DNA from: Allodiplogaster sudhausi
Taxonomy: Eukaryota > Nematoda > Chromadorea > Rhabditida > Diplogasteridae
Length of the DNA stretch: 64,000 nucleotides
NCBI GenBank assembly: GCA_945643635.1
Contig: CALZFC010000067.1
Span: forward strand, 126,001 to 190,000
Direction: 5' to 3'
Under the pieces are notes generated by a model. It did no database searches and was not told where the DNA came from. It was given only the letters and a program-made list of their open reading frames with translations. Numbering within the stretch: position 1 is the first letter of the stretch; every line of letters begins with the position of its first letter. Below, piece by piece: positions 21,024 through 31,119 of the stretch. The translations under genes and the position numbers were made by a program.

Positions 21024-23435
21024 ATGTCAAAAACAATCTTGTCCAACGTGGACTCGCTGCTGCAAAAACTCAAAAAGAAACTCAACGATGCAGAGGCAAT
21101 AGACTTCGACAACGATTCAATCAGTCAGTCAGAGATCGACTCTCTCGCAAAGGTAACAACTTCTTCACTCGCTTCGATACAAGTTCTACGTGAACAGCTC
21201 TTGTCAGCAATGACATCTTGGGATGAATTTATTGACCGTCTCTCAAAAGATCAACAAGTCATTCAAAACGATGCAAAAGCCAAGAAAGAAGCAGGTGATG
21301 ACGGCGTCACAGCAATTCTAGACAGGGCGCTAGAGACGATGCAGCTCCTCAAAACCAACGAGCGTACTCTACTCTCATCCGCCAAACAAATCCAAAGTCA
21401 AGGCTCGGTAGCCAGCTTAAGTGACAATGCTTCCGGCGAACAAGCAACACAAGGCAATCAAGCAACTGCTCCTCCCCAGTCAGTCTTTGCAAGGCATTAT
21501 CACACGGACCATAATCAAGACTCGCGCATCCCCCGTCTCCCACTATTGCAAATCCCCCAATTCGATGGAAACATGAATGACTGGAGGAGCTTCATACAGC
21601 TTTTCCGTTCAACCATCGACTCGCAACCGATACCCGAGATTGAAAAGCTGAGATATCTCATGTCAGCGATTACGGGTCCAGCGAAAGACGTCATTGCGGG
21701 ATATTCTGTCGTGAACGGTGCATACTCTGATGTGTTGGCAACACTTGAAGAGGAATTTGGCGACATGACAGTCAACCGGACACGATTACACGCATTGATC
21801 CGCAGAGTCAAGAAACCGGACGAATCAATTTCGGGAGCAAGAGTCGTCATTCGCGAGCTTACGAAGCTATGCCGTCAACTCACGGAGACAGGAGCGGACA
21901 TCGAACATGAGCAGATGGTCTTAACAATTCAAGAACGCCTCCCTTCCTGGCTGCTGACTGCGTGCATCCGAGAGAAAAGGAGAGCAGCTGTGAGGAATGA
22001 AGAATGGACCGTGATGGGAATGCTCAGCTTTTGCCTCGAAGAAGTTAGGGATAGACGAGCTGTCACAGAGATAGAGGATCAGTTGAGAGTGAAAATGTCC
22101 GTTGCTGCTATCCCTCAAACGAAGGAATGGAAACCAGGATCGTACTCGAAAGCCAAACAGACTGCATGGAAAAGAATATGCCGGCTGTGCGAATCCGAAA
22201 ATCATCATGCAGCTTCTTGCAACAAATTCCGAACGATGAGAGAACGGAAGGAGCAAGCCAAAGCAAAGAAGCTATGTCTACGCTGCTTAAGCAACAGACA
22301 TTCGTCGGACAAATGCACGAGCAGATTCCGATGCCTCAACTGTGGAGATCAACTCCACCACACCAGCCCCTGCATCTCAAGCAAGGCACAGCAACCAAGA
22401 AGTCCCGCGTGGCAGGCCCCCTCACGAACAACGACAGCATGCGCCGCTGAAACGGAGAAGGATGTGGTCCTTCTGACAACACCAGTCACTCTGATCAACC
22501 TCGAAACTGGAGAGGAACATGAAGCAACTGCATTCCTTGACTCTGGCAGCCAAGGAAGCTTCATCTCAGATGACTTAGCAGGAACTCTTCAACTGCAGCC
22601 GAAACGGACAACCATCCTGAAGATGACTACCTTCGCAGCAGATGAAGAGAGGATAATCGAGAGCAAGGTCTTCTCGATTGGCCTTCGGCAAGAAGACGGC
22701 TCTATTCTTGAGATGACCGTCAAGAGCACTCCGACAATCGTTGGAGCAGTGCGCGCAATCACGGAGCAACAGTTCCAACAGCAGCAACCTAAAGGAGTGT
22801 ACATGAAGCCAACTCTCCTAATCGGATCAGATTACTTCTGGTCGATCATTCGTCACAAAGACAAAACCCTCCCTTCCGGCTTGTCTTTGATCGACACAAC
22901 TCTTGGACACATCGCAACTGGATCTGCAGTAGTAGCAGCAGCGTTCCAAGATGATACAATCACCATTGCCATCGCGAAAGAAGACAAGGTGAAAGAAGAA
23001 ATTCTCAAGGCCATGCATTCTCTAGATTGTCTGGGCATCACAGACAGCCCTTTCGAAAAGGACGACGAAACCGCTGTGAAGCTGTTCGAAGACAGCGTGA
23101 CAATCTCGACTGAGCCCGGAGAAGAAGGCCGTATCTATGTTGGATGGCCGTGGAAGGAGAAGCACCCGAATCTCCCAACAAATCGAGGAATATGCTTCAG
23201 AAGACTCAAATCTACCGTGAAGAACCTCACTGAGCAAGCACGCCTCGAGATGTACGACGAAGTCATCAAAGAACAACTCCGCTCCGACGTCATTGAGGAG
23301 GTGCCCAAGGAACCTCCTTCTGACGGACGACCCATTCACTACTTGCCACACCACGGAGTGTACAATCCAGCCAAGAAGACAACCAAGCTTCGGATTGTCT
23401 ATGATGCTTCATGTGGACCAAAGGAAGATCACTGA
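21024..23435 (+). CDS. Gag-protease-RT N-terminus of the BEL/Pao element
   Basis: Open frame of 803 codons. Residues about 170-300 match the DUF1759 gag region of Pao elements (PQFDGNMNDWRSFIQLFRST). Three CCHC zinc knuckles follow (CRLCESENHHAASC, CLRCLSNRHSSDKC, CLNCGDQLHHTSPC, each CX2CX4HX4C). An aspartic protease of the A17 type has the active-site DSGS (AFLDSGSQGSFISDDLA, near residue 510). The last 80 residues begin the reverse transcriptase (LRIVYDASC). The frame then ends at TGA 23433-23435, where the RT continues in another frame from about 23411, so a single-step frameshift breaks the polyprotein. A programmed shift inside RT would be unusual; a mutation or sequencing indel is more likely. 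The start is the first ATG in frame after the 5' LTR. Confidence 0.9.
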   Translation: MSKTILSNVDSLLQKLKKKLNDAEAIDFDNDSISQSEIDSLAKVTTSSLASIQVLREQLLSAMTSWDEFIDRLSKDQQVIQNDAKAKKEAGDDGVTAILDRALETMQLLKTNERTLLSSAKQIQSQGSVASLSDNASGEQATQGNQATAPPQSVFARHYHTDHNQDSRIPRLPLLQIPQFDGNMNDWRSFIQLFRSTIDSQPIPEIEKLRYLMSAITGPAKDVIAGYSVVNGAYSDVLATLEEEFGDMTVNRTRLHALIRRVKKPDESISGARVVIRELTKLCRQLTETGADIEHEQMVLTIQERLPSWLLTACIREKRRAAVRNEEWTVMGMLSFCLEEVRDRRAVTEIEDQLRVKMSVAAIPQTKEWKPGSYSKAKQTAWKRICRLCESENHHAASCNKFRTMRERKEQAKAKKLCLRCLSNRHSSDKCTSRFRCLNCGDQLHHTSPCISSKAQQPRSPAWQAPSRTTTACAAETEKDVVLLTTPVTLINLETGEEHEATAFLDSGSQGSFISDDLAGTLQLQPKRTTILKMTTFAADEERIIESKVFSIGLRQEDGSILEMTVKSTPTIVGAVRAITEQQFQQQQPKGVYMKPTLLIGSDYFWSIIRHKDKTLPSGLSLIDTTLGHIATGSAVVAAAFQDDTITIAIAKEDKVKEEILKAMHSLDCLGITDSPFEKDDETAVKLFEDSVTISTEPGEEGRIYVGWPWKEKHPNLPTNRGICFRRLKSTVKNLTEQARLEMYDEVIKEQLRSDVIEEVPKEPPSDGRPIHYLPHHGVYNPAKKTTKLRIVYDASCGPKEDH

Positions 23436-24163
23436 ACGACATGATCTATTCCGGCCCCAAGATGATTTCCAATCTCGTTGGAATGCTCCTAAGAATGCGC
23501 TGCTACCAGTTCATCATCACAGCAGACATCAAGAAGGCCTTCCTACAGCTCGGTCTGATCGAAAGGGATCGAGATGCCACTCGCTTTCTCTGGCTCCGTA
23601 ACCCACTCGAGTGCGTCACTGAAGAAAACATAGTCGAGTACCGCTTCAAGCGGGTCCTCTTTGGCGTCATCGCCTCGCCCTTTTTGTTAGCAGCGTCCGT
23701 CGATCATCACCTGAGCAAACAGAACTGCCAACTCGCAGAAGAACTCAAGAACAGCATTTATGCTGACAACTTCATGATGTGTGCAGACAGTGAGGAGGAA
23801 GCAAGACGGAAATGCATCGAGGCGAAGGAACTGCTAGCTTCAGCACAAATGACATTGCGCGAATTCACAAGCAATAATGCTACAATAGACGAAGAGTTCG
23901 CAGACGAGCCGACAGAGAAAATAACGAAGTTCTTAGGTCTCATATGGAACACTGAAAAGGATCTTCTCTCGATCAAGACCGGCCAAAAGAGAGGTGAAGT
24001 ACAGACGAAAACGACAGTGAGCGCTGAACTTGCTGCCGGTTTCGACCCGCTAGGCCTCATTAGTCCTGCAGTCCTTCCTGCTCGACTATTCTTACAGAAG
24101 ATCAGCAAAAAATACGACTGGAAAACAGCACTGGACGGCGAAGACCAACTTGAATGGCAATAG
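23411..24163 (+). CDS. Reverse transcriptase core of the BEL/Pao element
   Basis: Continues RT in a frame different from 21024-23435. Motif A is visible as ITADIKKAFLQLGL with its catalytic Asp. The active-site box reads YADNFMMC rather than YxDD; a Y-x-D-N box is, as I recall, seen in other Pao-group RTs, so it may be ancestral rather than damage. The frame ends at TAG 24161-24163, while homology continues in the same frame into RNase H, so this is a nonsense change. The listed start overlaps the upstream frame and is not a real initiation site. Confidence 0.85.
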   Translation: MWTKGRSLNDMIYSGPKMISNLVGMLLRMRCYQFIITADIKKAFLQLGLIERDRDATRFLWLRNPLECVTEENIVEYRFKRVLFGVIASPFLLAASVDHHLSKQNCQLAEELKNSIYADNFMMCADSEEEARRKCIEAKELLASAQMTLREFTSNNATIDEEFADEPTEKITKFLGLIWNTEKDLLSIKTGQKRGEVQTKTTVSAELAAGFDPLGLISPAVLPARLFLQKISKKYDWKTALDGEDQLEWQ

Positions 24164-25435
24164 ATCTCAGGAGAACTCCTGGAACGCCAGATGTCCATCA
24201 AAAGGCAAATAATCGTCAACAGCTCCACAGAACTTCACTCCTTCTGCGATGCCAGTGGTAATGGCATCGGAGTAGTAGTTTATCTCCGAACTACGACAGA
24301 AGGTGGAATTCACGTGGTGCCTGTGCTTGCAAAATCCAGAGTTGTCCCATCCTCAGAAAAAGACAAGGAAGAGAAGGTCACGATTCCCCGTTTGGAACTA
24401 ACGGCAGCACAGATTGGAGCCAAACTTCTATCCTTCACAAAAAAGGAGCTCAGAATCCAGCCGAAGCGAACGATCCTTTGGACAGACAGCCGATGTGTGC
24501 TCGCGTGGCTGAAGAACGAAAAGCTGGAAAAGCTGCCTCGTTACGTCGGAAACCGAGTGAACTCAATTCTAGAAGAGAAAATCGAGCAAATGAGATTCGT
24601 GCCAACCAAAGAAAATCCCGCAGACATCGCATCTCGAGGAGTCCCTTTCGACGAGCTCCAGACATCTCAACTCTGGTGGAATGGACCAAGATGGCTCACA
24701 AAAGAGGAATCCAAATGGCCAGAAGCACCTCCTGTCAATGGATCCGAAGAAGACAACCAGAATGATGAAGAGATCCATCTCCAGACAGCTGCCGTCACAT
24801 CGAGCACCTCCAAACTGAAGCTGTCGCCTATCTCAATCAACACGGAAAGGTTCAGCAACCTCAGCAGGCTCCTCAATGCCACTTCTCAAGTCATCCGCTT
24901 CGCAGCTCTCATGATGAAGACTATTAACAAGACTCCCCAGACAAGATGGCTTCAAGTCGCGACAACCTCAGCAACTCCGAGTGCTGATGAGCGAAACAAC
25001 GCTCTTCACCTCCTTCTCATGCAATGCGCTTACGAGCATCCTCCAGAAAAAGATTTGAAAGCAAATCTAGACCTTCAAGAGAAAGATGGAATCTGGACGT
25101 GCCAAGGTCGCCTCGGCAATTGCGAACTGCCAGCGAGAACATGCCACCCGTGGTTTGTTAACGCGAAGTCACCCTTGGCGCGAGTCCTCATTCTCGACGC
25201 ACATGTGCGCAGTGCACACAGCAACTCTGCAAATACGGTCGCAACTCTCCGACAGAACTTCTGGATCAACCGAGCAAAGCAGTTGACGGCGAGCGTGATC
25301 AGCTCATGCAATAGCTGTCGAAAGCGAAAGGCGACCCCTTTTGCTGCTCCACAGATGGCTCCACTGCCTCCGGAAAGAGTCATACGTTCGCCCGCTTTCT
25401 CCTACACTGGACTCGACTACTTCGGCCCTCTCTAA
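24164..25435 (+). CDS. RNase H and integrase N-terminus of the BEL/Pao element
   Basis: Same frame as the RT segment, directly after its stop. RNase H residues are visible: SFCDASGNGIG (Asp), PRLELTAAQ (Glu) and LWTDSRCVLAWL (Asp). An integrase zinc-binding HHCC follows (DAHVRSAH ... CNSCRKRK), then the start of the catalytic core with the first Asp of the DDE triad (TGLDYFGPL). The frame ends at TAA 25433-25435, in the middle of the core, and resumes without a shift. Confidence 0.85.
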   Translation: MSGELLERQMSIKRQIIVNSSTELHSFCDASGNGIGVVVYLRTTTEGGIHVVPVLAKSRVVPSSEKDKEEKVTIPRLELTAAQIGAKLLSFTKKELRIQPKRTILWTDSRCVLAWLKNEKLEKLPRYVGNRVNSILEEKIEQMRFVPTKENPADIASRGVPFDELQTSQLWWNGPRWLTKEESKWPEAPPVNGSEEDNQNDEEIHLQTAAVTSSTSKLKLSPISINTERFSNLSRLLNATSQVIRFAALMMKTINKTPQTRWLQVATTSATPSADERNNALHLLLMQCAYEHPPEKDLKANLDLQEKDGIWTCQGRLGNCELPARTCHPWFVNAKSPLARVLILDAHVRSAHSNSANTVATLRQNFWINRAKQLTASVISSCNSCRKRKATPFAAPQMAPLPPERVIRSPAFSYTGLDYFGPL

Positions 25436-28400
25436 ACCATCAGAAATGGTCAACCACTATCGCAATGGGTGGCACTCTTCACGTGCACCGCGACTCGTGC
25501 AATTCACCTGGAAGTAGTCAATGATCTGTCTGCAGCAAGTGCCATCAACGCAATCAAGCGATTCATCGCAAGACGAGGGAAACCTGTGAAGATCATCACG
25601 GACAATGCCACCTGCTTCACACTCGCCCAGAAAGCGTGCGCTGAGGCCCTCGGAGACCTGAAATGGCAATTCATTCCTCCGAGATCGCCTTGGCAGGGTG
25701 GGTTCTATGAGAGGATGGTGAAGGAAGTGAAAGTATGCCTCCGCTCCACAGCCGGCAAGAAGAAGATCGAAGCAGATGAACTCCAAACTCTGATGGCAGG
25801 AATTGAAGCCATTCTCAACAATCGCCCACTCATTCAAACGGGTGACGACGGTGAAGTCCTTCGCCCACAAGATCTTCTGCAGCCTCTGGTGAACACGACG
25901 CTGCACTCCTTCGAATTCGATGACTACGACGAGGACCAACCGAAACACAAACTACTAAAAGCATGGGAAGCGACGAATGAACTACTCGAAAAGTTCTGGG
26001 ACATTTGGACCCGGCATTATATCCCTGCATTGCGAGAACGGCATCAACAATTCATGAAGCAGAATCGTAGTCGAACCAACAGAGCTCCAACGATTGGCGA
26101 AGTCGTGATAGTCGTCGATGAACTCAAGAAGAGAGACGACTGGCCACTCGGAAGAATCGTCAAACTACACGAAGGAACAGACGGAAACATCCGCACAGCT
26201 ACAGTGAGAATGAAAAACGGGCGTGAGTTGAAGCGAAGCGTCACGCATCTTCTCGCACTTGAAGGAGAAGGAGATATGCTGCCAGCAGAAGTTACAGAAG
26301 AGGCAACCGATACGACGGTTGATGCCGCCGATGCAGTTGACAAAAGGGCAAAAGAAAAGAATCAACCAGAAGGAACGAGCAAGAACACGATTCAACGACG
26401 CTATAACCTCAGGTCAATCGCGAAACAAGCTGTGGCGAGCATATTTCTCATCCTGATCTTTGGAAATGGAACACTCGCTAGCCGATGCCCTAACGACAAG
26501 GCACCACTCGGATCACAACTCTACTTCTTGGAAGAGTGCCAGGAGTACGGTGTTGCTGCCTTCAAGAAGCCCGACGGCTCACTCTGTCACTTGTCCCGAG
26601 AATGTCCTGGAAACGCCCTGCGTAGCGAATCTGGAGACCTCTGTGGCCCTCAATGCAGTTGTGAAGAATGGGCAAGTGGATGCTCTCACTTCCAAGGCAT
26701 GTTCACACACAACTCATCCAGCAAGAATGAGAAAACCAAAGCAATCCTCACAGATATGAAGCCAATCTACTGCTCTTGGCACCCGAATCCAAATTGCAGC
26801 AAGGATGAACTCCTCATTGACGTCTCTCAAGTTATGTTATTCGATAACTCATATTACCCTCTGAAGGAGATGAACATCAAATTTACCGAGATCGATCGAG
26901 CACACTGCAAGGGACAAGGAGCCAAGACTGGAACATCCGAATACTGCACTCGCTTTAATTGCACAGAGAACGGAACTGCTTTCTGTTTCCTCCCGAAACA
27001 GCCGATAGCTCTTCTCGTCACCAAACAAGGAAATATCGCAATAAAGCAGTGGGGCTCAGTGTCAAGAACAGTCTACGGCTTCAAGAAGGAGAAAGAGGAG
27101 TGTACCACATGCTCAATCTCCTGCTCAAACGAAGGAATTGCTGCAACCAGTGATGGTGTTCGACTGATAGCCGTACAAATGGAGAAGTACTCGACAATGG
27201 TCGAGCATCCCACGCAGCAGCAAGAAGTGCGCTTCCCGCATTCAGTGATTGCTATTCCGTACAACGTGAACGTGAAGATGCACAAAGGCAGCACTGTTGT
27301 CTTTGACAAGGACATTCACTGTGAAGCCAGAAACGTCTGCGAAAACATTACATGCACACTCTGCTGGGAAGCCATCATCCACCTCCAATGCTATCCGAAA
27401 TGGATGATCGCCCTACTCATGGCCGCCGCATACATCCTCCTATCACTAGCCGTCATGCTTCTGAGTGCCAGCAGATGCATTTGTAAAGCGCTTAAAGGAG
27501 GCGCCAACTCTGCCCGCCTAGCCAGCAGAAGCATCATCACAGTCGGGAGGGCCGTCGCGAGCTGCATCGGAAAATGCATCCCGAAAAGGAAACGCCATAA
27601 GGAATCTCGAATCCGTCTTGTCAGCCTCAAGAAGCGGAAAGAAGCAGTCCCGCTATTAGCTCTAGCTGTGATTCTATCAATCTTTACTCCAGCTTCAGCG
27701 TGCGACCAAACAATCATCATCACCACCACCGAGGACTTATGTCAAATCCAAGACGACAAGACAGTGATTTGCACATCCATTGATGTAGCCAACTTCAACG
27801 GAGCTACAACAGGTGCAATAACCTGTCTCCAATTGAAGGACGAAAATGGCAATCCTGCAGCCTCAATCCAAATACAAGTCGAACAGATCGCTAACAAATG
27901 CGAAAAGCAGTTCAAATTCGCCACAAGAGCCTTCGAGATCGAGACAACATCAGTGAAGAGGTGCGCTGGATCTGGAAGCTGTCAAGAAAATCGGTGTGCT
28001 ATTATGGCAACCGATGAGGAGATAACTGAACTCGGGTATGTGAACAGATTCCCTGGAGTTTCTGGTTGTCTTGGAAGTTCCGGGTGTCTCTGGAACGGCT
28101 GCCTTTCTTGCAACAGCGCATGCACCTTCTTCAAATCAGTAGGAAGACCAACAGATAATCGACTATATGAAGTCTTTCACTGCTCCAGCTACCTGCCTGT
28201 CGTGACAATCAGCATCGAATTTTCAACCAACAACGAAACAGAGAAGCAGTTCTTCAAAATGTCACCAGGAATGCTGACAACCATGAAAGGAATCCAAGTG
28301 AAGATGAACTACGTCATCGAACCGCCCATGCCAGCCTTGACGACAGCCTTCGTATCAGACGGAGAAGTAGTGGCTCTACTGACGCCTGAGGAAGAAAGAG

Positions 28401-29110
28401 AAGCATCAGTCTTCCCATGCAACTCCTCAGATCTCAGCCAGTGCCAATTCAGAAAGGAAGCTTGTCAGTGCAAATTAGCTGACGACGACTTAGTCAAGTG
28501 TGCCTGCGCAAGTGGACAAGCAACCGCAAATGCAATTCGAAGATGCACACTTCCACAACGGCAAGGTTCAGTCTGGTTTGAAGCAGAAGGCAGTTCGGTA
28601 TCTGTGGCACAACCGACCGCAGTTACCGATCTGTCGATTAGAATCCAGGACTTGAAGCTCGCTCAGATCGAGTCACATGCGAAATGCATGATGCACTCAA
28701 CAAGCATGGTCGGCTGTCATAGCTGTAGTGCTGGGGCAACGCTGACGTACGTCTGTACCTCTACTCCCCATGCAGCTATCGGTCACCTGAACTGCGATTC
28801 AGGAAAAGCCCTCTCTGTGAAATGCACACCCGAAGCCATTACGAGGATGACTACCCTCACTTTTTCCACCTCTGAAGTTCAAGAGAACTGTCAACTAAGC
28901 TGTGGTCGCGAACAAATCAAACTCAAGATCAATGGAACTCTCATGACAATCTTCGATGTAAGCGAACAAAAAGGCAACACTCAGTTCGGCCTCATCATTA
29001 CCACTCGAAATAATATATTGGCCCTTCTTGCAGATCATATGTCCTATACTATCGTTCTAGTAGCGTCATCAATCATGGTCATTTTCTTTGTCTGCAAAGT
29101 CTGTATGTAG
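25436..29110 (+). CDS. Integrase C-terminal part fused in frame to a phlebovirus-like envelope
   Basis: Positions counted from the Met at 25469. Residues 1-280 finish the integrase: second Asp (ITDNATCFT), Glu (GGFYERMVKEVK) and a DUF5641-like tail. At about 311 the linker RRYNLRS precedes a signal-like segment (318-333, ASIFLILIFGNGTLAS). A Cys-rich first ectodomain follows, then a membrane span (645-671), a basic stretch, a second signal-like segment (725-744) and a second Cys-rich ectodomain. In the latter, near residues 840-905, the Cys/Gly pattern (VSGCLGSSGCLWNGC, then LYEVFHCSSYLP) matches the Phlebovirus_G2 fusion-protein signature. The protein ends in a membrane anchor at 1190-1213. 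The layout equals Gn-like plus Gc-like proteins of one precursor. No stop separates pol from env; how env is expressed is not shown by the sequence. Confidence 0.87.
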   Translation, partial: TIRNGQPLSQWVALFTCTATRAIHLEVVNDLSAASAINAIKRFIARRGKPVKIITDNATCFTLAQKACAEALGDLKWQFIPPRSPWQGGFYERMVKEVKVCLRSTAGKKKIEADELQTLMAGIEAILNNRPLIQTGDDGEVLRPQDLLQPLVNTTLHSFEFDDYDEDQPKHKLLKAWEATNELLEKFWDIWTRHYIPALRERHQQFMKQNRSRTNRAPTIGEVVIVVDELKKRDDWPLGRIVKLHEGTDGNIRTATVRMKNGRELKRSVTHLLALEGEGDMLPAEVTEEATDTTVDAADAVDKRAKEKNQPEGTSKNTIQRRYNLRSIAKQAVASIFLILIFGNGTLASRCPNDKAPLGSQLYFLEECQEYGVAAFKKPDGSLCHLSRECPGNALRSESGDLCGPQCSCEEWASGCSHFQGMFTHNSSSKNEKTKAILTDMKPIYCSWHPNPNCSKDELLIDVSQVMLFDNSYYPLKEMNIKFTEIDRAHCKGQGAKTGTSEYCTRFNCTENGTAFCFLPKQPIALLVTKQGNIAIKQWGSVSRTVYGFKKEKEECTTCSISCSNEGIAATSDGVRLIAVQMEKYSTMVEHPTQQQEVRFPHSVIAIPYNVNVKMHKGSTVVFDKDIHCEARNVCENITCTLCWEAIIHLQCYPKWMIALLMAAAYILLSLAVMLLSASRCICKALKGGANSARLASRSIITVGRAVASCIGKCIPKRKRHKESRIRLVSLKKRKEAVPLLALAVILSIFTPASACDQTIIITTTEDLCQIQDDKTVICTSIDVANFNGATTGAITCLQLKDENGNPAASIQIQVEQIANKCEKQFKFATRAFEIETTSVKRCAGSGSCQENRCAIMATDEEITELGYVNRFPGVSGCLGSSGCLWNGCLSCNSACTFFKSVGRPTDNRLYEVFHCSSYLPVVTISIEFSTNNETEKQFFKMSPGMLTTMKGIQVKMNYVIEPPMPALTTAFVSDGEVVALLTPEEEREASVFPCNSSDLSQCQFRKEACQCKLADDDLVKCACASGQATANAIRRCTLPQRQGSVWFEAEGSSVSVAQPTAVTDLSIRIQDLKLAQIESHAKCMMHSTSMVGCHSCSAGATLTYVCTSTPHAAIGHLNCDSGKALSVKCTPEAITRMTTLTFSTSEVQENCQLSCGREQIKLKINGTLMTIFDVSEQKGNTQFGLIITTRNNILALLADHMSYTIVLVASSIMVIFFVCKVCM

Positions 29111-29142
29111 CTTTCTATCCTCGCTAATTTCCTCTCCCCCAG

Positions 29143-29500
29143 TGTCGGCAAGTGCCGAAATGAAATTCATTTCTCCCATCCCGAATGAATCATCCTCTTT
29201 TCTGGCCCTGCTCTCCTCCTCTATTTTGATAAGTTGGGAAGGAATTCCGTTTTCTCGATTAGTAATCTAATAGACAGTTTCTTTTCCTTTTCCCGATGAC
29301 ACGTTTTCCTTTCGTCGCTCATGCCTCTCGAATACACATTCTCTATCTAATGTCTAGAATATCGTTCGACAAGCATGGAGCTATTTAAGTAAATGTAATG
29401 ACTCAGTTGTTCATTTCCTTTCTATTCTCCTTTTCGGTTCTCGATTAAGATTAGGTTTAATTACCCAAGTTTGAGGGACAATAAAGGCTTGCTCGCAACA
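29143..29500 (+). repeat. 3' LTR of the BEL/Pao element
   Basis: 358 bp, one base different from the 5' LTR, followed by the target duplication CACTT. The 30 bases before it (TTTCTATCCTCGCTAATTTC then CTCTCCCCCAG) are pyrimidine-rich on the plus strand, so the usual plus-strand polypurine tract is not evident. Confidence 0.95.
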
Positions 29501-30178
29501 CACTTCTTCGTTTTCCATCATTCGCACCTATTCTCTTATTCTACTCATTTATCGAACTTAAGTGATGCAAGAAAAAGAAATGGCAATTTGAAATCTCACA
29601 AAAAATTTTGGGTCAAAATAAATGGAAATAATAAAGTTGAAAGTGCTTAATATCTTTCAGCCACTTCATCTCTTGCTAAAACTCACACATAATGAATCGA
29701 TGTGACAAAGTAAATTCGTTCAAACGTCTCTACAGTATTGACTTTTTTATTTTATTTTATTGTTTTAACTTTTGTAATATTCTTTGTAATTGTCCGTAAC
29801 TAATGATTTTACAAGCCTTTTTCGTTCATTTCTTTTTCATTCAAATCATAAGATAAAGCTCAAGTAATGCCGTTAAAAGCGTCACCATTTTGATGGCGCT
29901 TATTGCAAGACCAAAACGTAATCGCCGAGCTATTATTGAATGCAGCTAAACCATTTATTCAATAAAAACTATCCCAATGTCAAAGAAATAACCCGTTTCG
30001 TACGGAACGATGAATGGCATGCGGAAAGACCGCGTCGAAAAGTAAAATTGTTTTTCATCAGAAAATGACTTTTTAATATGTCTGTTTGGCCCAGTAGAAC
30101 TTCCGGGCAACGCATATTAGAGAAATGGAAGAGAAAAATGTCATCCAAAAGTCGTACAACTTAATTTCATGTTCGATC

Positions 30179-30209
<31 letters not shown>

Positions 30210-30345
30210 ATAAAAGACAAAATCGTTTACCATGTTCTGAATGCTTTTCGTAGACAATAGAAATGAGTAAAGTTGATGTTCAACGAGAAAAATGTTATGG
30301 AAGATGGCAAGACAGATCTCTTTCTCTCTCTCGCCCTTTTTGGTT
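29501..30345 (-). pseudogene. Decayed AAT-transporter segment
   Basis: The stretch 29860-30050 matches 30990-31115 joined to 33908-34000, i.e. it is a diverged relative lacking the 2.8-kb transposon. Positions 30235-30305, minus strand, hold a broken copy of AAT exon B (FFSLNINFTHF then frame loss). Positions 30080-30170 carry the block TTGCCCGGAAGTTCTACTGG, which recurs beside other AAT copies. No functional gene remains. Confidence 0.55.
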
Positions 30346-30699
30346 CTCTCGCTCTCCCCTCCACCAACGTCTCGCTTCACTTATTCTCTACATATGTCTC
30401 TCTCTCTCTCTCTCTCTCTGTTCTCTTTCTCTCTTTTCCTGTGAGATCGTTCTCTCTCTCTTTTGCGCTTATTCTATGTTATGCAATCTCCTTCTCCTTT
30501 TTTGATTATGTTTAAAGGAAGTCGATAACTCCTAACACGAAATGCCTGCTTTGTCAATACCGTAGTTTTGAGTAACGGGTTCTGCTGCTTTCAAGCTTGA
30601 CTTAATATTCCTTGATCACCATAGGATATTATTCCTCATTGCTAGTAAAGTTAAAAGTGCTTAATATTATCAAACGTGAGTTGCTGGCTCCTTTAATGA

Positions 30700-30790
30700 G
30701 CACGAACCTCGCACGTGTTGTAGTCGAGCATGGCTCCCGTGATCACGAGCACAACGGCAATGGTCGTCGTTGGTCATCGCGATCACGATC
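30700..30790 (-). pseudogene. AAT transporter exon C (transmembrane), frameshifted
   Basis: On the minus strand TGGGCGATCGTGATCGCGATG encodes WAIVIAM and, one base out of frame, TTIAVVLVITGAMLDYNTCE follows. Together they match the W(A)V..A...TTTIAVVLI..G..LDY transmembrane segment of nematode AAT (Aa_trans) proteins. The single extra base (ACCAACGACGACC) breaks the frame. The same lesion is found in the plus-strand copy near 51760. Confidence 0.7.
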
Positions 30791-31119
30791 GCCCACCTCA
30801 TTCATTTATATAGTTGATTAATTTTGATATTAATTAACTTAATTAATTCCAAAATATCGATATTTTGCAATCGCATGTTTTTATTTTTTATTTTCTTTTT
30901 TACAAACATATACAAATAAATCGATGCAACTATACATGAATATTTTTTTGTTCTAGTCTTTCGAATTGTTTGTAAATAATGATGTTACACGCCTTTCTTG
31001 TTACATTTTTTTTGTCTTTTAATAAGATGAAGCTCATTTTAAGTAATGCCATCATAAGCGTCACCAGTTTTAAATCGCTTATTGTTAGACAAAAAAGATA
31101 TCGCAGAGATGTTTTTCGA

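Larger units (their letters stand above)
20605..29500 (+). mobile_element. BEL/Pao LTR retroelement with phlebovirus-like env
   Basis: The element is bounded by direct LTRs (20605-20962 and 29143-29500) and the 5-bp target duplication CACTT. Internal order is gag, protease, RT, RNase H, integrase, env, all on the plus strand. The DUF1759-like gag, A17-type protease and DUF5641-like integrase tail place it in BEL/Pao. The envelope has the two-glycoprotein layout of phleboviruses, a combination known from nematode Cer retroelements. The coding region is broken by one frameshift (about 23425-23440) and two in-frame stops (24161-24163 and 25433-25435), so this copy is not autonomous as read. The LTRs differ at one base, so the insertion is recent. 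Confidence 0.92.

Noticed and set aside
21349..28000. Minus-strand and alternative-frame open stretches within the retroelement
   Set aside because: All overlap the well-supported gag-pol-env frame and show no family motifs.
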